From assembly GCA_903900975.1 (NCBI GenBank), contig CAIUPE010000019.1:1-37843 (forward strand): DNA of 37,843 nucleotides. Direction: 5' to 3'. Source of the stretch: an uncultured Hyphomicrobiales bacterium. GTDB taxonomy: Bacteria; Pseudomonadota; Alphaproteobacteria; Rhizobiales; Beijerinckiaceae. This document shows, piece after piece, positions 1 to 8,635 of the stretch (position 1 is the stretch's first letter; every line of letters begins with the position of its first letter). Below the pieces are notes generated by a model. That model had not been told where the DNA came from and did no database searches. It was given only the letters and a program-made list of their open reading frames with translations. Both the position numbers and the translations under genes were made by a program.

Positions 1-1340
1 GGACGTTCCTCGCGGGGTGGACGCGCTTCACGCTCCGGACGAGCCTCGCGCATTGGCTTATCTTCGACCGCGGGTGCCGCTTCCACCGAAACCACAGCTT
101 CCGTTGATGCGTCCTTTGCAGGGCGGGGCTTGCGTCCACCACGGCCACGGCCGGCGTCTTCGCGGGTACCGCGTCCGCGATCGGAACGGGGGGCGTCTTC
201 GAATTTGGCATCCGCCAAGGTTGGCCCCAGCCAATCAATTGAGCGCTTGATCATCGCTTCAATGGCTGCGAGGTTTTTGTCATCCGCTGGCGTGATGATG
301 GTGTAGGCCGTGCCTAAACGGCCTGCGCGACCGGTGCGGCCGATGCGGTGGACATAATCTTCCGCATGGTGGGGCGCGTCATAATTGAACACATGGCTGA
401 CATCCGGAACGTCAAGGCCACGGGCCGCCACGTCGGAAGCAACCAAATATTGCATCGTGCCAGCGCGGAAGCCATCAAGCGCCACGGTACGCGCGCGCTG
501 GTCCATGTCGCCATGGAGGGCTGCGACGCTGAAACCGTGCTTTTCGAGCGATTTCCAGACGATCTGCACATCGGATTTACGGTTGCAGAAGATGATACCG
601 TTTTTAACATCCACCGCATCGCGCATGAGCCTGCGAAGCGTTTCGCGCTTTTGTGACGGATCGGACGGGGAGGCAACCAGCAATTGCGTGATCGTTTCAG
701 CCGTTGTGGCTTGGCGCGCAATTTCGATGCGCACCGGATTATGCAAAAACGCTTCCGTGATGCGCTGGATTTCTGGCGGCATGGTGGCCGAGAAAAACAA
801 GGTCTGGCGCGTAAACGGCACCATTTTGCAGATGCGCTCAATATCGGGAATAAAGCCCATATCGAGCATCCGGTCGGCCTCATCAATGACGAGAATTTCA
901 ATGCCGGTGAGCAGCAGTTTGCCGCGCTCGAAATGGTCAAGCAGGCGGCCCGGCGTTGCAATCAGCACGTCGACGCCGCGCATAATCTTCAGATCCTGAT
1001 CGCCAAATGAGACGCCGCCAATGAGCAGTGCCACATTCAGCTTCTGGCCTGAGGTATATTTTGTGAAACTCTCTTCGACCTGAGCCGCCAATTCGCGGGT
1101 AGGCTCCAAAATCAGCGTGCGCGGCATGCGCGCGCGGGCGCGGCCTTGTTCGAGCAGCGTGATCATGGGCAATGTGAAGGCGGCGGTTTTGCCGGTGCCG
1201 GTTTGGGCAATGCCGAGCACATCCTTGCGTTCCAGAACGCGCGGGATAGCCATTTCCTGAATAGGGGTAGGCTGGGTGTAGCCGGATGCGGTGACGGCTT
1301 CGAGGACTTTGGGGCTAAGGCCCAGTTCGTTAAAATTCAT
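1..1340 (-). CDS. DEAD-box ATP-dependent RNA helicase (C-terminus beyond window)
   Basis: ATP-dependent RNA unwinding or remodelling enzyme of the RhlE/DeaD type. The frame opens with MNFNELGLSPKVLEAV at the ATG complementary to 1338-1340 and runs off the left edge, so about 446 codons are visible. Family motifs occur in the expected order: Q motif (GYTQPTPIQ), motif I (AQTGTGKT), Ia (PTRELAAQ), motif II DEAD, motif III SAT and motif VI (HRIGRTGRAGR). After the helicase core (about residue 370) comes a low-complexity tail rich in Arg, Glu and Pro with a GRGRGG patch, typical of RNA-binding tails in RhlE-like proteins. It lies downstream of the small membrane protein gene on the same strand with a gap of about 180 nt, so it probably has its own promoter. 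RhlE versus another DEAD paralogue cannot be settled from sequence alone. Confidence 0.95.
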   Translation of the reverse strand, partial: MNFNELGLSPKVLEAVTASGYTQPTPIQEMAIPRVLERKDVLGIAQTGTGKTAAFTLPMITLLEQGRARARMPRTLILEPTRELAAQVEESFTKYTSGQKLNVALLIGGVSFGDQDLKIMRGVDVLIATPGRLLDHFERGKLLLTGIEILVIDEADRMLDMGFIPDIERICKMVPFTRQTLFFSATMPPEIQRITEAFLHNPVRIEIARQATTAETITQLLVASPSDPSQKRETLRRLMRDAVDVKNGIIFCNRKSDVQIVWKSLEKHGFSVAALHGDMDQRARTVALDGFRAGTMQYLVASDVAARGLDVPDVSHVFNYDAPHHAEDYVHRIGRTGRAGRLGTAYTIITPADDKNLAAIEAMIKRSIDWLGPTLADAKFEDAPRSDRGRGTREDAGRGRGGRKPRPAKDASTEAVVSVEAAPAVEDKPMREARPEREARPPREER

Positions 1341-1493
1341 GGTACTATTGCCGCCTCTCAGTCGCGGCGTCCGGCCAGATGTGGCGGGTTTTCAGGGACG
1401 ATTTAATCCATTTTTCGCGGCGGATCATAGGGATAGGCTGTGTAAAGTCAACCGATTCCGGGCGCGAGGGGATTTTAGCTTAGCCTTTATCGC

Positions 1494-1507
1494 CAATTCG
1501 CGAATTG
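1494..1507. promoter_or_regulatory. 14-bp perfect palindrome in helicase upstream region
   Basis: The bases CAATTCGCGAATTG form a perfect palindrome. They lie about 150 nt upstream of the DEAD-box helicase start and just past the stop codon of the small membrane protein gene. No T-tract follows on either strand, so it is not an obvious terminator. An operator or the base of a 5' leader structure is possible, but neither is shown. Confidence 0.25.
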
Positions 1508-1518
1508 CTTTTGCCAAA

Positions 1519-1962
1519 CTAACGTTGACGTGCGCCAACGAAGATGCCGGTTAAAACCATTCCAACCAATCCGATAACGGTAACGGCGGTACTTCCCACG
1601 ATAATCTGGGTAACTGAATCGGCTAGGGTAAACGTCCAGATATGAAAACCCTGCAAAATCAAGATGAGTGCTACGAAACCACAATATAAACTCTTGAACC
1701 AAAACGCCCGAGCTGCATAAGGCTGGATGAGCCCGTCCAGATGATCGTTTGTTTTGAGTTTTTGCTTTAGGGCGTTTATTTCGCTTTTTAACTCAATATT
1801 TTCATTCGAAAGGACACTAAATCTCTCAAGGGTTGAACTATAGCTTTCTAAATCAACCTTTGTTTGCGTAGACAGGTGCGTTGACGACAGGTCCACATCG
1901 GAGGGCGTGAGCTTAAGCGGCTTGTCCGTCACGTTGAGCACGGCCAGCGAGGGCGAGTTCAA
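1519..1962 (-). CDS. Small coiled-coil membrane protein overlapping the Panacea gene
   Basis: Unrecognised protein of up to 147 residues. The N-terminal part is polar and predicted to form a coiled coil (SNENIELKSEINALKQKLK, about 53-71). It is followed by two strongly hydrophobic stretches, about 91-108 and 115-141, with a charged GARQR end. The frame has no ATG near its beginning. The longest form starts at a TTG (1962), and GTG codons at 1941, 1932 and 1896 are alternatives; none has a clear ribosome-binding site. The longest form overlaps the end of the upstream DUF4065/Panacea gene by 50 nt in the +1 frame, which suggests translational coupling or, less likely, frameshift fusion. Context suggests it is the partner (possibly the toxin) of the Panacea protein. 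This is inference, as no family match is recognised. Confidence 0.6.
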   Translation of the reverse strand: MNSPSLAVLNVTDKPLKLTPSDVDLSSTHLSTQTKVDLESYSSTLERFSVLSNENIELKSEINALKQKLKTNDHLDGLIQPYAARAFWFKSLYCGFVALILILQGFHIWTFTLADSVTQIIVGSTAVTVIGLVGMVLTGIFVGARQR

Positions 1963-2410
1963 TATAATAGTCTCTTATTTCAACGTTATGTAACGCGCTA
2001 TTTCGGCCACGATGGAAATAAGCGTTGAACCAAGGAGTGCCGGGTTGGTGCGTCAATTCAGACAATTCCACTGCGGAATATATTTTGAACCTGTTCCAAA
2101 CATGATCAATGATGTCCGCTTCATTGGTTTTGAGATTGGCGATAAACGGTTCTTTTGAAATCGGGTCGATCAGCATACAATTCGGTTTGCCATAGCCATA
2201 ATCTGGGATGTGATCCCATATCGAGCGATAAACCGGCCCATTGTCCCATGCTTCTGGCTGCTCCGTGATGAGGGGTTCATCATTGATCGCGAGATTCCAA
2301 CCATGAGCAATATAAGAAAGTTTATGAATTTGCATTTGCTGCGGCCAAACATCACTGGCGCGGCGTTTCAAAATTTCGTTTGCAATGGCTCGTGCAGAAA
2401 AATGAGGCAT
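1913..2410 (-). CDS. Panacea-domain (DUF4065/SocA-like) protein, candidate antitoxin
   Basis: Protein of 165 residues matching the Panacea/DUF4065 pattern (GepA, SocA). It has an N-terminal ARAIANEIL helix, then IHKLSYIAHGW, then an EAWDNGPVYRSIWDHI segment, and near the end LSELTHQPGTPWFNAY followed by EIRDYYIE. Panacea domains are known as promiscuous antitoxin domains in type II toxin-antitoxin pairs, and SocA is a proteolytic adaptor-antitoxin. The start at 2410 is chosen because a GGAGG lies 6 nt upstream. An ATG at 2416 (MLMPHFS) is in frame but too close to that site, and a longer frame to 2491 lacks one. The downstream gene overlaps its 3' end. Assignment to the domain is fairly secure. 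The antitoxin role is inferred from family and context. Confidence 0.85.
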   Translation of the reverse strand: MPHFSARAIANEILKRRASDVWPQQMQIHKLSYIAHGWNLAINDEPLITEQPEAWDNGPVYRSIWDHIPDYGYGKPNCMLIDPISKEPFIANLKTNEADIIDHVWNRFKIYSAVELSELTHQPGTPWFNAYFHRGRNSALHNVEIRDYYIELALAGRAQRDGQAA

Positions 2411-2523
2411 TAACATCCTCCACGCCTTCAGAAAAATCGCAAGGTCGAACGCCAACTTACACAATGAATAAGGTACTGCGATTTGCCCCACCTGTCGGTG
2501 GAGATACCTATAAAATAAACGCC

Positions 2524-2997
2524 TTAGCCTTTATCCCGCATAACGCGGGCCTTTTCGCGGTCCCAATCGCGCTTCTTTTCGGTTTCGCGCTTATCAGAAG
2601 CGTTTTTGCCTTTAGCCAGCGCGATTTCAACTTTGGCACGGCCTTGATCGTTGAAATAGATTTTCAACGGTACAATTGTCATGCCGTCACGTTGCACGGC
2701 ACCGATCAGCTTGTTGACCTGACGCTTGTGCAGAAGAAGTTTACGCGGCCGCTTCGTTTCGTGGTTGAATTGGTGGGCTTGCAGATATTCCGGAATATAG
2801 GCGTTAATCAGGAACAGCTCGCCGTTTTTCTCGGCAGCATAGCTTTCGCCAATCGTCGCACGACCGGCGCGCAGTGATTTGATTTCGGAGCCCGCCAGCG
2901 CAATGCCCGCTTCATATACGTCGGAAACCGCATATTCATAGCGCGCTTTGCGGTTTTCAGCCGCGATCTTCCGGTTCAGGTTGGGTTTTTCTGCCAT
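2524..2997 (-). CDS. smpB: SsrA-binding protein SmpB
   Basis: SmpB binds tmRNA (SsrA) and delivers it to stalled ribosomes for trans-translation. The 157-residue length is normal. Recognisable family segments are the start [31 protein letters not shown], the [21 protein letters not shown] block, and the basic C-terminal tail ([20 protein letters not shown]) that folds in the decoding centre. It follows dapA by 25 nt on the same strand, so the two are probably co-transcribed. I do not see ssrA itself in the window. A 113-nt gap separates it from the Panacea gene downstream. Confidence 0.97.
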   Translation of the reverse strand: MAEKPNLNRKIAAENRKARYEYAVSDVYEAGIALAGSEIKSLRAGRATIGESYAAEKNGELFLINAYIPEYLQAHQFNHETKRPRKLLLHKRQVNKLIGAVQRDGMTIVPLKIYFNDQGRAKVEIALAKGKNASDKRETEKKRDWDREKARVMRDKG

Positions 2998-3022
2998 GAC
3001 CGGAATATGGTTCCCTTTAGGC

Positions 3023-3910
3023 TCAAATCAAGCCGGCATGCACCATCGCCGCGCGAATAGCGGCTTTGGTGGCGGCCGTCACAGGAACCAGCGGCAGGCG
3101 TACTTCCTCATTACCGCGACCGAGCAGCGCAAGGCCCGCTTTGGCACCCGCAAGCCCCGGCTCGATAAAGGTCGCTTGATCGAGCGGCACAAGCCGATCT
3201 TGCAGCTCCAAGGCCTTGGTCATGTCACCCGAAAGGGCTGCGGCCATGCGCGCTGCCGACAATTTAGGCGCGACATTGGCGATGACAGAGATGGTACCGC
3301 GTGCGCCACAAGCAACCGAAGGTAAAGCGATAATGTCATCGCCCGAAAGCTGGACAAAATCAGGCCCCAGTGCGTCGCGTTGCTGCGAGATGCGCGCGAC
3401 GCTGCCCGTGGCATCTTTCACGCCGACGATGTTTTTGAGCTCATAAAGCCGCTTCATCGTGTCAATCGACATGTCGACCACGGAGCGTGGCGGGATGTTG
3501 TAGATATAGATCGGAATACCGATAGCGTCGTTGATCGCCTTGAAGTGCTGGTAGAGCCCTTCTTGGTTCGGCTTGTTGTAATAGGGTGTAACGACGAGAA
3601 CGGCGGCCGCTCCGGCTTTCTCGGCATGCTGGGCAAGACCGATGGCTTCCGCCGTATTGTTGGAGCCTGCTCCCGCCATGACCGGCACGCGGCCGCGCGC
3701 TTCAGATAAGCAGACTTCGACAACGCGACGATGCTCATCATGGGAGAGGGTAGGGCTTTCGCCCGTCGTGCCGACGGGCACCAACGCCGTCGAGCCTTCG
3801 GTAATCTGCCAATCGACATGGGCGCGGAAAGCTGCCTCGTCAAACGCACCATTTTTAAAGGGCGTGATGAGGGCGGGCATGGAACCCTGAAAGACCGGAC
3901 CCTTGGACAT
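3023..3910 (-). CDS. dapA: 4-hydroxy-tetrahydrodipicolinate synthase
   Basis: Condenses pyruvate with aspartate semialdehyde in the first committed step of the diaminopimelate/lysine branch, feeding peptidoglycan and protein synthesis in the cytoplasm. The 295-residue protein is full length. Seen are the GTTGESPTL motif (catalytic Thr near 48-49), [10 protein letters not shown] (about 109-118), the [10 protein letters not shown] segment with the conserved Tyr near 137, and the Schiff-base Lys near 165 in [10 protein letters not shown]. It reads divergently from the lytic transglycosylase gene, with both promoters likely in 3911-4074, and smpB follows it closely. Confidence 0.97.
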   Translation of the reverse strand: MSKGPVFQGSMPALITPFKNGAFDEAAFRAHVDWQITEGSTALVPVGTTGESPTLSHDEHRRVVEVCLSEARGRVPVMAGAGSNNTAEAIGLAQHAEKAGAAAVLVVTPYYNKPNQEGLYQHFKAINDAIGIPIYIYNIPPRSVVDMSIDTMKRLYELKNIVGVKDATGSVARISQQRDALGPDFVQLSGDDIIALPSVACGARGTISVIANVAPKLSAARMAAALSGDMTKALELQDRLVPLDQATFIEPGLAGAKAGLALLGRGNEEVRLPLVPVTAATKAAIRAAMVHAGLI

Positions 3911-4074
3911 GAAGACTGCTCCCGAAAGACATTTTTTAAATCAGCGAACATCTTTAACGGCTTCCCGACCAATGGGGAAGGGGCGTGGCCATCACGTTGC
4001 CTTATTTATCGATATTCTCTCGCATCGCGCGAATCGGCTTATGCATGCCCACGCAGAGGGATAGCGGCTTGATC

Positions 4075-6066
4075 ATGAAATTTAGATTTGGGCTTTTGAG
4101 TGGTGTGGCACTGGCCTTGATGGGGCTTGTCGCGCTCGCGCCGTGTTTGGCCGACGAGGCAGGGTTTGATCGCTTAAAGCCCGATGCGGCGACGATAGCC
4201 GCGATGACAGACGCGATTTCCGCCTATCGGAATGGCGACCTTGCCGCGGGCGATCAGGCTGCAGCCAGGTTGAAGGACCCGATGGCCCGCACCACAACGG
4301 AATGGGTAGCGTTGCGAACCGCACAGGAAAAAGCGGGCTTTGACCGGATCAATGATTTTTTGACGGGCAATCCGGAGTGGCCGACGCTGCAATTAATCCG
4401 CAAAAAGGGCGAGGAAGCACTTTACAATGAACAGCGCGACGATGCTGCGGTGCTTTCCTATTTCAAAGTCCATGCGCCGATGACGCCTGTGGGGCGTTTT
4501 TTGCTGGCGTCCAGCCTGAAGGCTGCTGGACGCGTAAAAGAAGCGTCCGACATTATCCATAAATCTTGGCGCGAGGATGCCTATCCAGCAGATGTCGAGT
4601 CAGAACTTATTGCGCGTTTTCATGACGAGTTAACGGTCGCCGACCATCGCGATCGGATGGATAATATGCTATTTGCGGAGAATTGGGGAGCCGCGCAGCG
4701 GGCAGCCGATCTGGCCGGGACTGATGCTGACGCACTCGCCAAGCTCCGGATTGCGGTCGGCAAACGGGCACCGGAAGCGGAAAAGCTTTTGCAAACAACG
4801 CCCGCAGCGCTCAAACATGATCAGGCCTACATACTGGCCGAAGCGCAATTTTTGCGACGCGACGATAAACTTGTTGAAGCTGCAACCGCCTTGGCGAAGC
4901 TACCTGCCTCAGTCACACCGTTCCGGCCGGATGATTGGTGGATTGAGAGGCGGGTCCTGATTCGGCGGTTGGCTGAGGGGGGTAAAGTTGATTTGGCGCT
5001 TGAGGTGGCTAAACAACATCCTGGTGTGTCATCGGCCAATCTATATGAAGCGGCCTTTATGCAGGGCTGGCTGGCGCTTGATTATCTCAAGGATGGCGTG
5101 CGGGCTGAGTCTTTTTTCGCGGAAGCTGAACAAAAAGCAGCAAGCGATACGTTGAAATCACGTGCAGCTTTTTGGCTGGGTTTAGCGTTGGAGGCGCAGG
5201 GCAAACCGGCGCGAGAGGCTTTCCAGCGGGCGGCCAAATCCCCCTTGCTCTATTATGCGCAATTGGCGCGGCTTAAATCGGGTGCTGCTGAGTTGGTTTT
5301 TCATGTGACGCCTGCACCGGATGTTGCCCATGCGGCCCAAGTGCCGACGTTCAGTGCTATCGTTGCGCTGATGGAGGCGGGAGGCAATGAATTTGCAGCG
5401 TCGCTGGCCGCCGATGTCGCGCTTAAATTGCCTGATGCCGGAGCCCTTTCGGCGTTGGCAGCGTTGGGGCATGCGTATGGCGATATCCGCCTCGTGACCT
5501 TAGCCGGTAAAATAGGCACGCAACGCGGTTTCGCTTTCGATCTCGATGCTTGGCCGGTGGAAGGATTTCCGTTGCCGAGCGATCCGGAGGTCGAGCCGGC
5601 GCTGGCTTATGCGATTGCGCGGCAGGAAAGCTCCTTCGATGCCTATGCGCTTTCTCCTGTCGGCGCGCGCGGCATGATGCAGCTAATGGTGGCCACCGCG
5701 CAGGAAACGGCACGAAAAGAAAAAATGACCTTTGCGCCCGAACGGCTAATGGCCGATCCTGCGTATAATGTCGCTATCGGAACCGCTCATCTTGGTGAAT
5801 TGCTCGAGTATTGGAACGGTTCCTATATTTTGACGATTGCGTCGTATAATGCTGGCATTGGTAATGTGAAAAAATGGATCGCAGCCAATGGCGACCCGCG
5901 CGAGGCGGGGAGTGATCCAGTGCGCTGGATCGAGCGCATTCCGGTCTCTGAGACGCGTTTTTACCTGCAGCGTGTGTTAGAAAATCTCGAAATTTACCAC
6001 GCCCGCTTGGAGGGCAAGACCGAAAGCACCTTGCTCGATGATTTAAAGCGTGGCGCTGCGCTATAA
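4075..6066 (+). CDS. Soluble lytic murein transglycosylase (Slt-type)
   Basis: Periplasmic muramidase that cleaves the MurNAc-GlcNAc bond of peptidoglycan non-hydrolytically, forming 1,6-anhydroMurNAc. The ATG at 4075 is preferred over an upstream in-frame start at 3985 because it gives a clean signal peptide (MKFRFGLLSGVALALMGLV, cleavage near CLA/DEA). That leaves 664 residues. The long middle is alpha-helical and TPR/superhelix-like, as in Slt70. The C-terminal goose-type lysozyme domain holds the catalytic Glu near 518 in AIARQESSFDAYA, then GARGMMQLMVATA and SYNAGIGNVKKWI. Paralogues are common in Hyphomicrobiales, so no symbol is given. The adjacent dapA supplies a peptidoglycan precursor, though it is divergent. 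Confidence 0.93.
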   Translation: MKFRFGLLSGVALALMGLVALAPCLADEAGFDRLKPDAATIAAMTDAISAYRNGDLAAGDQAAARLKDPMARTTTEWVALRTAQEKAGFDRINDFLTGNPEWPTLQLIRKKGEEALYNEQRDDAAVLSYFKVHAPMTPVGRFLLASSLKAAGRVKEASDIIHKSWREDAYPADVESELIARFHDELTVADHRDRMDNMLFAENWGAAQRAADLAGTDADALAKLRIAVGKRAPEAEKLLQTTPAALKHDQAYILAEAQFLRRDDKLVEAATALAKLPASVTPFRPDDWWIERRVLIRRLAEGGKVDLALEVAKQHPGVSSANLYEAAFMQGWLALDYLKDGVRAESFFAEAEQKAASDTLKSRAAFWLGLALEAQGKPAREAFQRAAKSPLLYYAQLARLKSGAAELVFHVTPAPDVAHAAQVPTFSAIVALMEAGGNEFAASLAADVALKLPDAGALSALAALGHAYGDIRLVTLAGKIGTQRGFAFDLDAWPVEGFPLPSDPEVEPALAYAIARQESSFDAYALSPVGARGMMQLMVATAQETARKEKMTFAPERLMADPAYNVAIGTAHLGELLEYWNGSYILTIASYNAGIGNVKKWIAANGDPREAGSDPVRWIERIPVSETRFYLQRVLENLEIYHARLEGKTESTLLDDLKRGAAL

Positions 6067-6133
6067 CCCTATCGCTTGCCGCGCGAAAAAGGGGTGCGGT
6101 CAATGATGGCTTTTATATTCGGAGCGCTTTTTT

Positions 6134-7003
6134 ATGCCCGTTTCCTATATCGATTTTTTCATGCCATCCAGCGATGGTATCCGGCTCCATGTGCGAATTT
6201 ATGGGGATGCCTATCGGGATCAAGTTCCCGTTCTGTGTCTGCCGGGACTTACCCGCAACATCCGTGATTTCCATAGCTTAGCTGAGCGCTTAGCCGGACC
6301 AGAACATAAAAGGCGGGTGATTGTGGTTGATTATCGCGGCCGTGGCGGCTCAGAGTATGATCCGGATTGGCGGCATTATACGGTGCCGGTTGAAGCGGTA
6401 GATGTCCGGCAAATTCTTGCGGCGCTCGGCGTAAAAACGGCGGTTTTTCTGGGAACCTCGCGCGGCGGGCTAATCTCGATGCTGCTGGCCGCGACAACAA
6501 AAAATCTTATAAAAGCTTGCATTTTGAATGATATAGGACCGGTTATTGAGGTAAAAGGTTTAGCACGGATCGCCTGTTATGTGGGCAAATCCGACATGCC
6601 TCAGCATTGGGCCGAGGCGGTCGCGCGGCTTAAGGCGAGCAATCCCGATTTCACCGATTTGACGGAAGCAGAGTGGCGGGATTTTGCCTCGACGGTGTAT
6701 GTGGAATCTGCGAGCGGGTTTCGGCTGGCTTATGATCCGGCGCTGGGCCAAACGCTTTCGGAGCTGGATTTTTCCAAACCACTCCCCGCCGCCTGGCCCC
6801 TGTTCGACGCCTTGCATGCAGTGCCGGTTTTGGCGATTCGCGGAATGAATTCGGATTTACTTTCCGACGAGACTCTCGCCGCGATGGCGGAACGCCATCC
6901 AGCGACGGACATCGCCCGGGTACCGCATGAAGGCCATGCGCCTTTTGTCGGGCGTGAGTGGACAGCAAGCGTGATTGCCGATTTTGTGAGGCGGGTGGGA
7001 TAG
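6134..7003 (+). CDS. Alpha/beta-fold hydrolase
   Basis: Serine hydrolase of the alpha/beta superfamily with unknown substrate, 289 residues. The nucleophile elbow is GTSRGG (Ser near 109). The oxyanion region is LCLPGLTRN (about 34-42), the strand YRGRGGSEY follows, and the catalytic His lies near 268 in VPHEGHAPF. The acidic residue is probably Asp near 240 before LLSDETL. A GGAG about 10 nt before the ATG at 6134 supports the start. It follows the transglycosylase by 67 nt and may be co-transcribed. Such proteins are often annotated as generic hydrolases, and nothing visible here narrows the reaction. Confidence 0.88.
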   Translation: MPVSYIDFFMPSSDGIRLHVRIYGDAYRDQVPVLCLPGLTRNIRDFHSLAERLAGPEHKRRVIVVDYRGRGGSEYDPDWRHYTVPVEAVDVRQILAALGVKTAVFLGTSRGGLISMLLAATTKNLIKACILNDIGPVIEVKGLARIACYVGKSDMPQHWAEAVARLKASNPDFTDLTEAEWRDFASTVYVESASGFRLAYDPALGQTLSELDFSKPLPAAWPLFDALHAVPVLAIRGMNSDLLSDETLAAMAERHPATDIARVPHEGHAPFVGREWTASVIADFVRRVG

Positions 7004-7031
7004 AGGTTCGTTCGAAACGCCCCTGCCAAGC

Positions 7032-7064
7032 ACAAAAAAACCCCGGCAGTTACCTGCCGGGGTT
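7032..7064 (-). terminator. Rho-independent terminator of the porin gene
   Basis: An 11-bp perfect stem (AACCCCGGCAG pairing with CTGCCGGGGTT, loop of 4) is followed on the minus strand by a run of seven T. It lies 25 nt beyond the porin stop codon, and the alpha/beta hydrolase gene converges from the other side. Confidence 0.92.
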
Positions 7065-7088
7065 CTGAACAAATCTAAACCGTTACGA

Positions 7089-8168
7089 TCAGAAATCGCG
7101 AACGATGAAGAGATAGCCAGTGTTGGACGATGCCGAGCCCGACTGAGAAATAAACTCAGGCTGAACCGACAAGGCCTTCGCGACTGGGAACTTGCCCCAA
7201 ACGTCGACATAGGTGTTGTTGACTTGGGATTGGCTTGCTGCAGTTGCCTGAGTTTGTTCGACGGCAATTTCAACAACATTGTTGCCGAACGTTGCATTGA
7301 TCGCGCCACCGAAGTTCGTACCCTTCGAATAATTGGTGCCATCATAGTCTTGCGCACCGCTGCCAAGCGCCGTTCCAGGAAGTGGGCTGGTATATTTCAA
7401 GGCGCCCTGACTGGAGCCGCCGAATGCAATCAGACCAAACGCGCCGGTTTTGTATTGCGCTTGTGCCAAAATGGCATAGCCGTTACCTGTTGCACCGCCT
7501 GCGCCGGCCAACGTGGTGTGCGAAACGCCTGCGACGTTAGCCGAGAATCCGCCGGCGGAGGTCGACAATTTTGCAATCAGATCAGGACGATTCGGCGCGT
7601 CAGCCGCTTGATCTACTTCCGAGTTCTCTTCGCCAACGGTCAGGCTCGTGTTGCCAAATTTGGCGGTGTAGTTGATGCCGGCAGTGGTGAAGCCGCCACC
7701 CGCGATGCGTCCATTGGCGCCCCACCAGCTCTGGGTTCCGCCAATGTCGGTGATCGAATCGATCAAGCCTGCTTGGAAGCCAGCAAATTCAATATAGGCG
7801 CGGTCGGAGCTAACCGTCGAGCCGGCGCCGCCTTCAGGGTCGTTTGCAGAGCTAACTGCGGCACCCCATGCATTAAAGCGCGTGAACGAGTGAATTGCGC
7901 CAATTTCCGAGTTGGACGAAGCGTCAAAGCCAACGCGGCCATAACCGTCTTGACCATAGACATTGTTCGAAACCGAAGCCTCATAAGCAACATAGCCCGA
8001 GATCTTCAGGCAAGTGTCTGAGCCTGGGATGGCGATGTAGCCAGCGCCAAAGGCGGTGCAGCCGGTTGCGGCAGCAGGGGCCATTTTCTTGGCTGGAAGA
8101 TCAGCAGCGTAAGCTGCGCCAGCAACTAGAAACGCTGCCGAGGAGAGGAGAAGGGTCGAGAGTTTCAT
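7089..8168 (-). CDS. Outer membrane porin, Hyphomicrobiales type
   Basis: General diffusion porin of the alphaproteobacterial porin_2 family, 359 residues including signal. The ATG at 8168 gives a textbook signal peptide (MKLSTLLLSSAAFLVAGAAYA, then ADLPAKK). The longer frame to 8285 would bury this. The mature start has the typical paired cysteines (GCTAFGAGYIAIPGSDTCLK) before the first strand LKISGYVAYEAS. The rest is Gly/Ala/Ser-rich beta-barrel sequence, ending in the aromatic terminal residue of outer membrane barrels (LFIVRDF). It is monocistronic, with its own terminator and a long AT-rich upstream region, as expected of a highly expressed, regulated porin. Confidence 0.93.
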   Translation of the reverse strand: MKLSTLLLSSAAFLVAGAAYAADLPAKKMAPAAATGCTAFGAGYIAIPGSDTCLKISGYVAYEASVSNNVYGQDGYGRVGFDASSNSEIGAIHSFTRFNAWGAAVSSANDPEGGAGSTVSSDRAYIEFAGFQAGLIDSITDIGGTQSWWGANGRIAGGGFTTAGINYTAKFGNTSLTVGEENSEVDQAADAPNRPDLIAKLSTSAGGFSANVAGVSHTTLAGAGGATGNGYAILAQAQYKTGAFGLIAFGGSSQGALKYTSPLPGTALGSGAQDYDGTNYSKGTNFGGAINATFGNNVVEIAVEQTQATAASQSQVNNTYVDVWGKFPVAKALSVQPEFISQSGSASSNTGYLFIVRDF

Positions 8169-8635
8169 GGTATGATCCATTATCTGCGGGCCCGAGACCG
8201 TCCCGGACCGTTTCAACCCGATCACCATGAAAAAACGGCCAAGATTCCGCAACGGTATTTTTTTAAATATCGCATCAATAGACAATTACTGTGGGGAATG
8301 TTGCTTTTTTGATACAAGTTTTACTTATTTAAAATTGAATTACAACTTTTATACAACCTAAAGTTGTTTATTGAAATAATTTTAATACGTAAAAATGGAT
8401 AGAAACATATTTAATAAAGTGTGAAGCAGTTGGGGTGATTTGGGGAGTAGGGAGTAGGAATCCAGTTTTTCTTTCGTTGGGAAAGACAAGGTGTCCCTAC
8501 AGGTGAAGGGTGACCTTTGGTGGGTTAACGATGAGGCTCTCATTCGCCCGCGCCGCCGCCGTCTTCTTCCGAATAGGAGAAAGGCAGCTGACTTTAAAAC
8601 CCTACACCCTAAGCCCTACATGCTTAGTCCGCGAC
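8169..8635. promoter_or_regulatory. Long AT-rich porin upstream region with inverted repeat
   Basis: No convincing gene lies in these 467 bases. The part nearest the porin (8270-8420) is much more AT-rich than its surroundings and probably holds the promoter and regulator sites. An 8-bp perfect inverted repeat, ACAACTTT and AAAGTTGT with a 10-nt spacer, sits at 8342-8367, about 175-200 nt upstream of the porin start. The remainder (8450-8635) is GC-rich and shows only short shadow frames. Confidence 0.45.

Noticed and set aside
314-961. 215-codon minus-strand frame inside the helicase gene
   Set aside because: It is an out-of-frame shadow. The true frame carries all DEAD-box motifs and runs from 1340 off the window edge.
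7224-8021. 265-codon plus-strand frame opposite the porin gene
   Set aside because: Antisense shadow of a clear porin. It has no recognisable domains and atypical composition.
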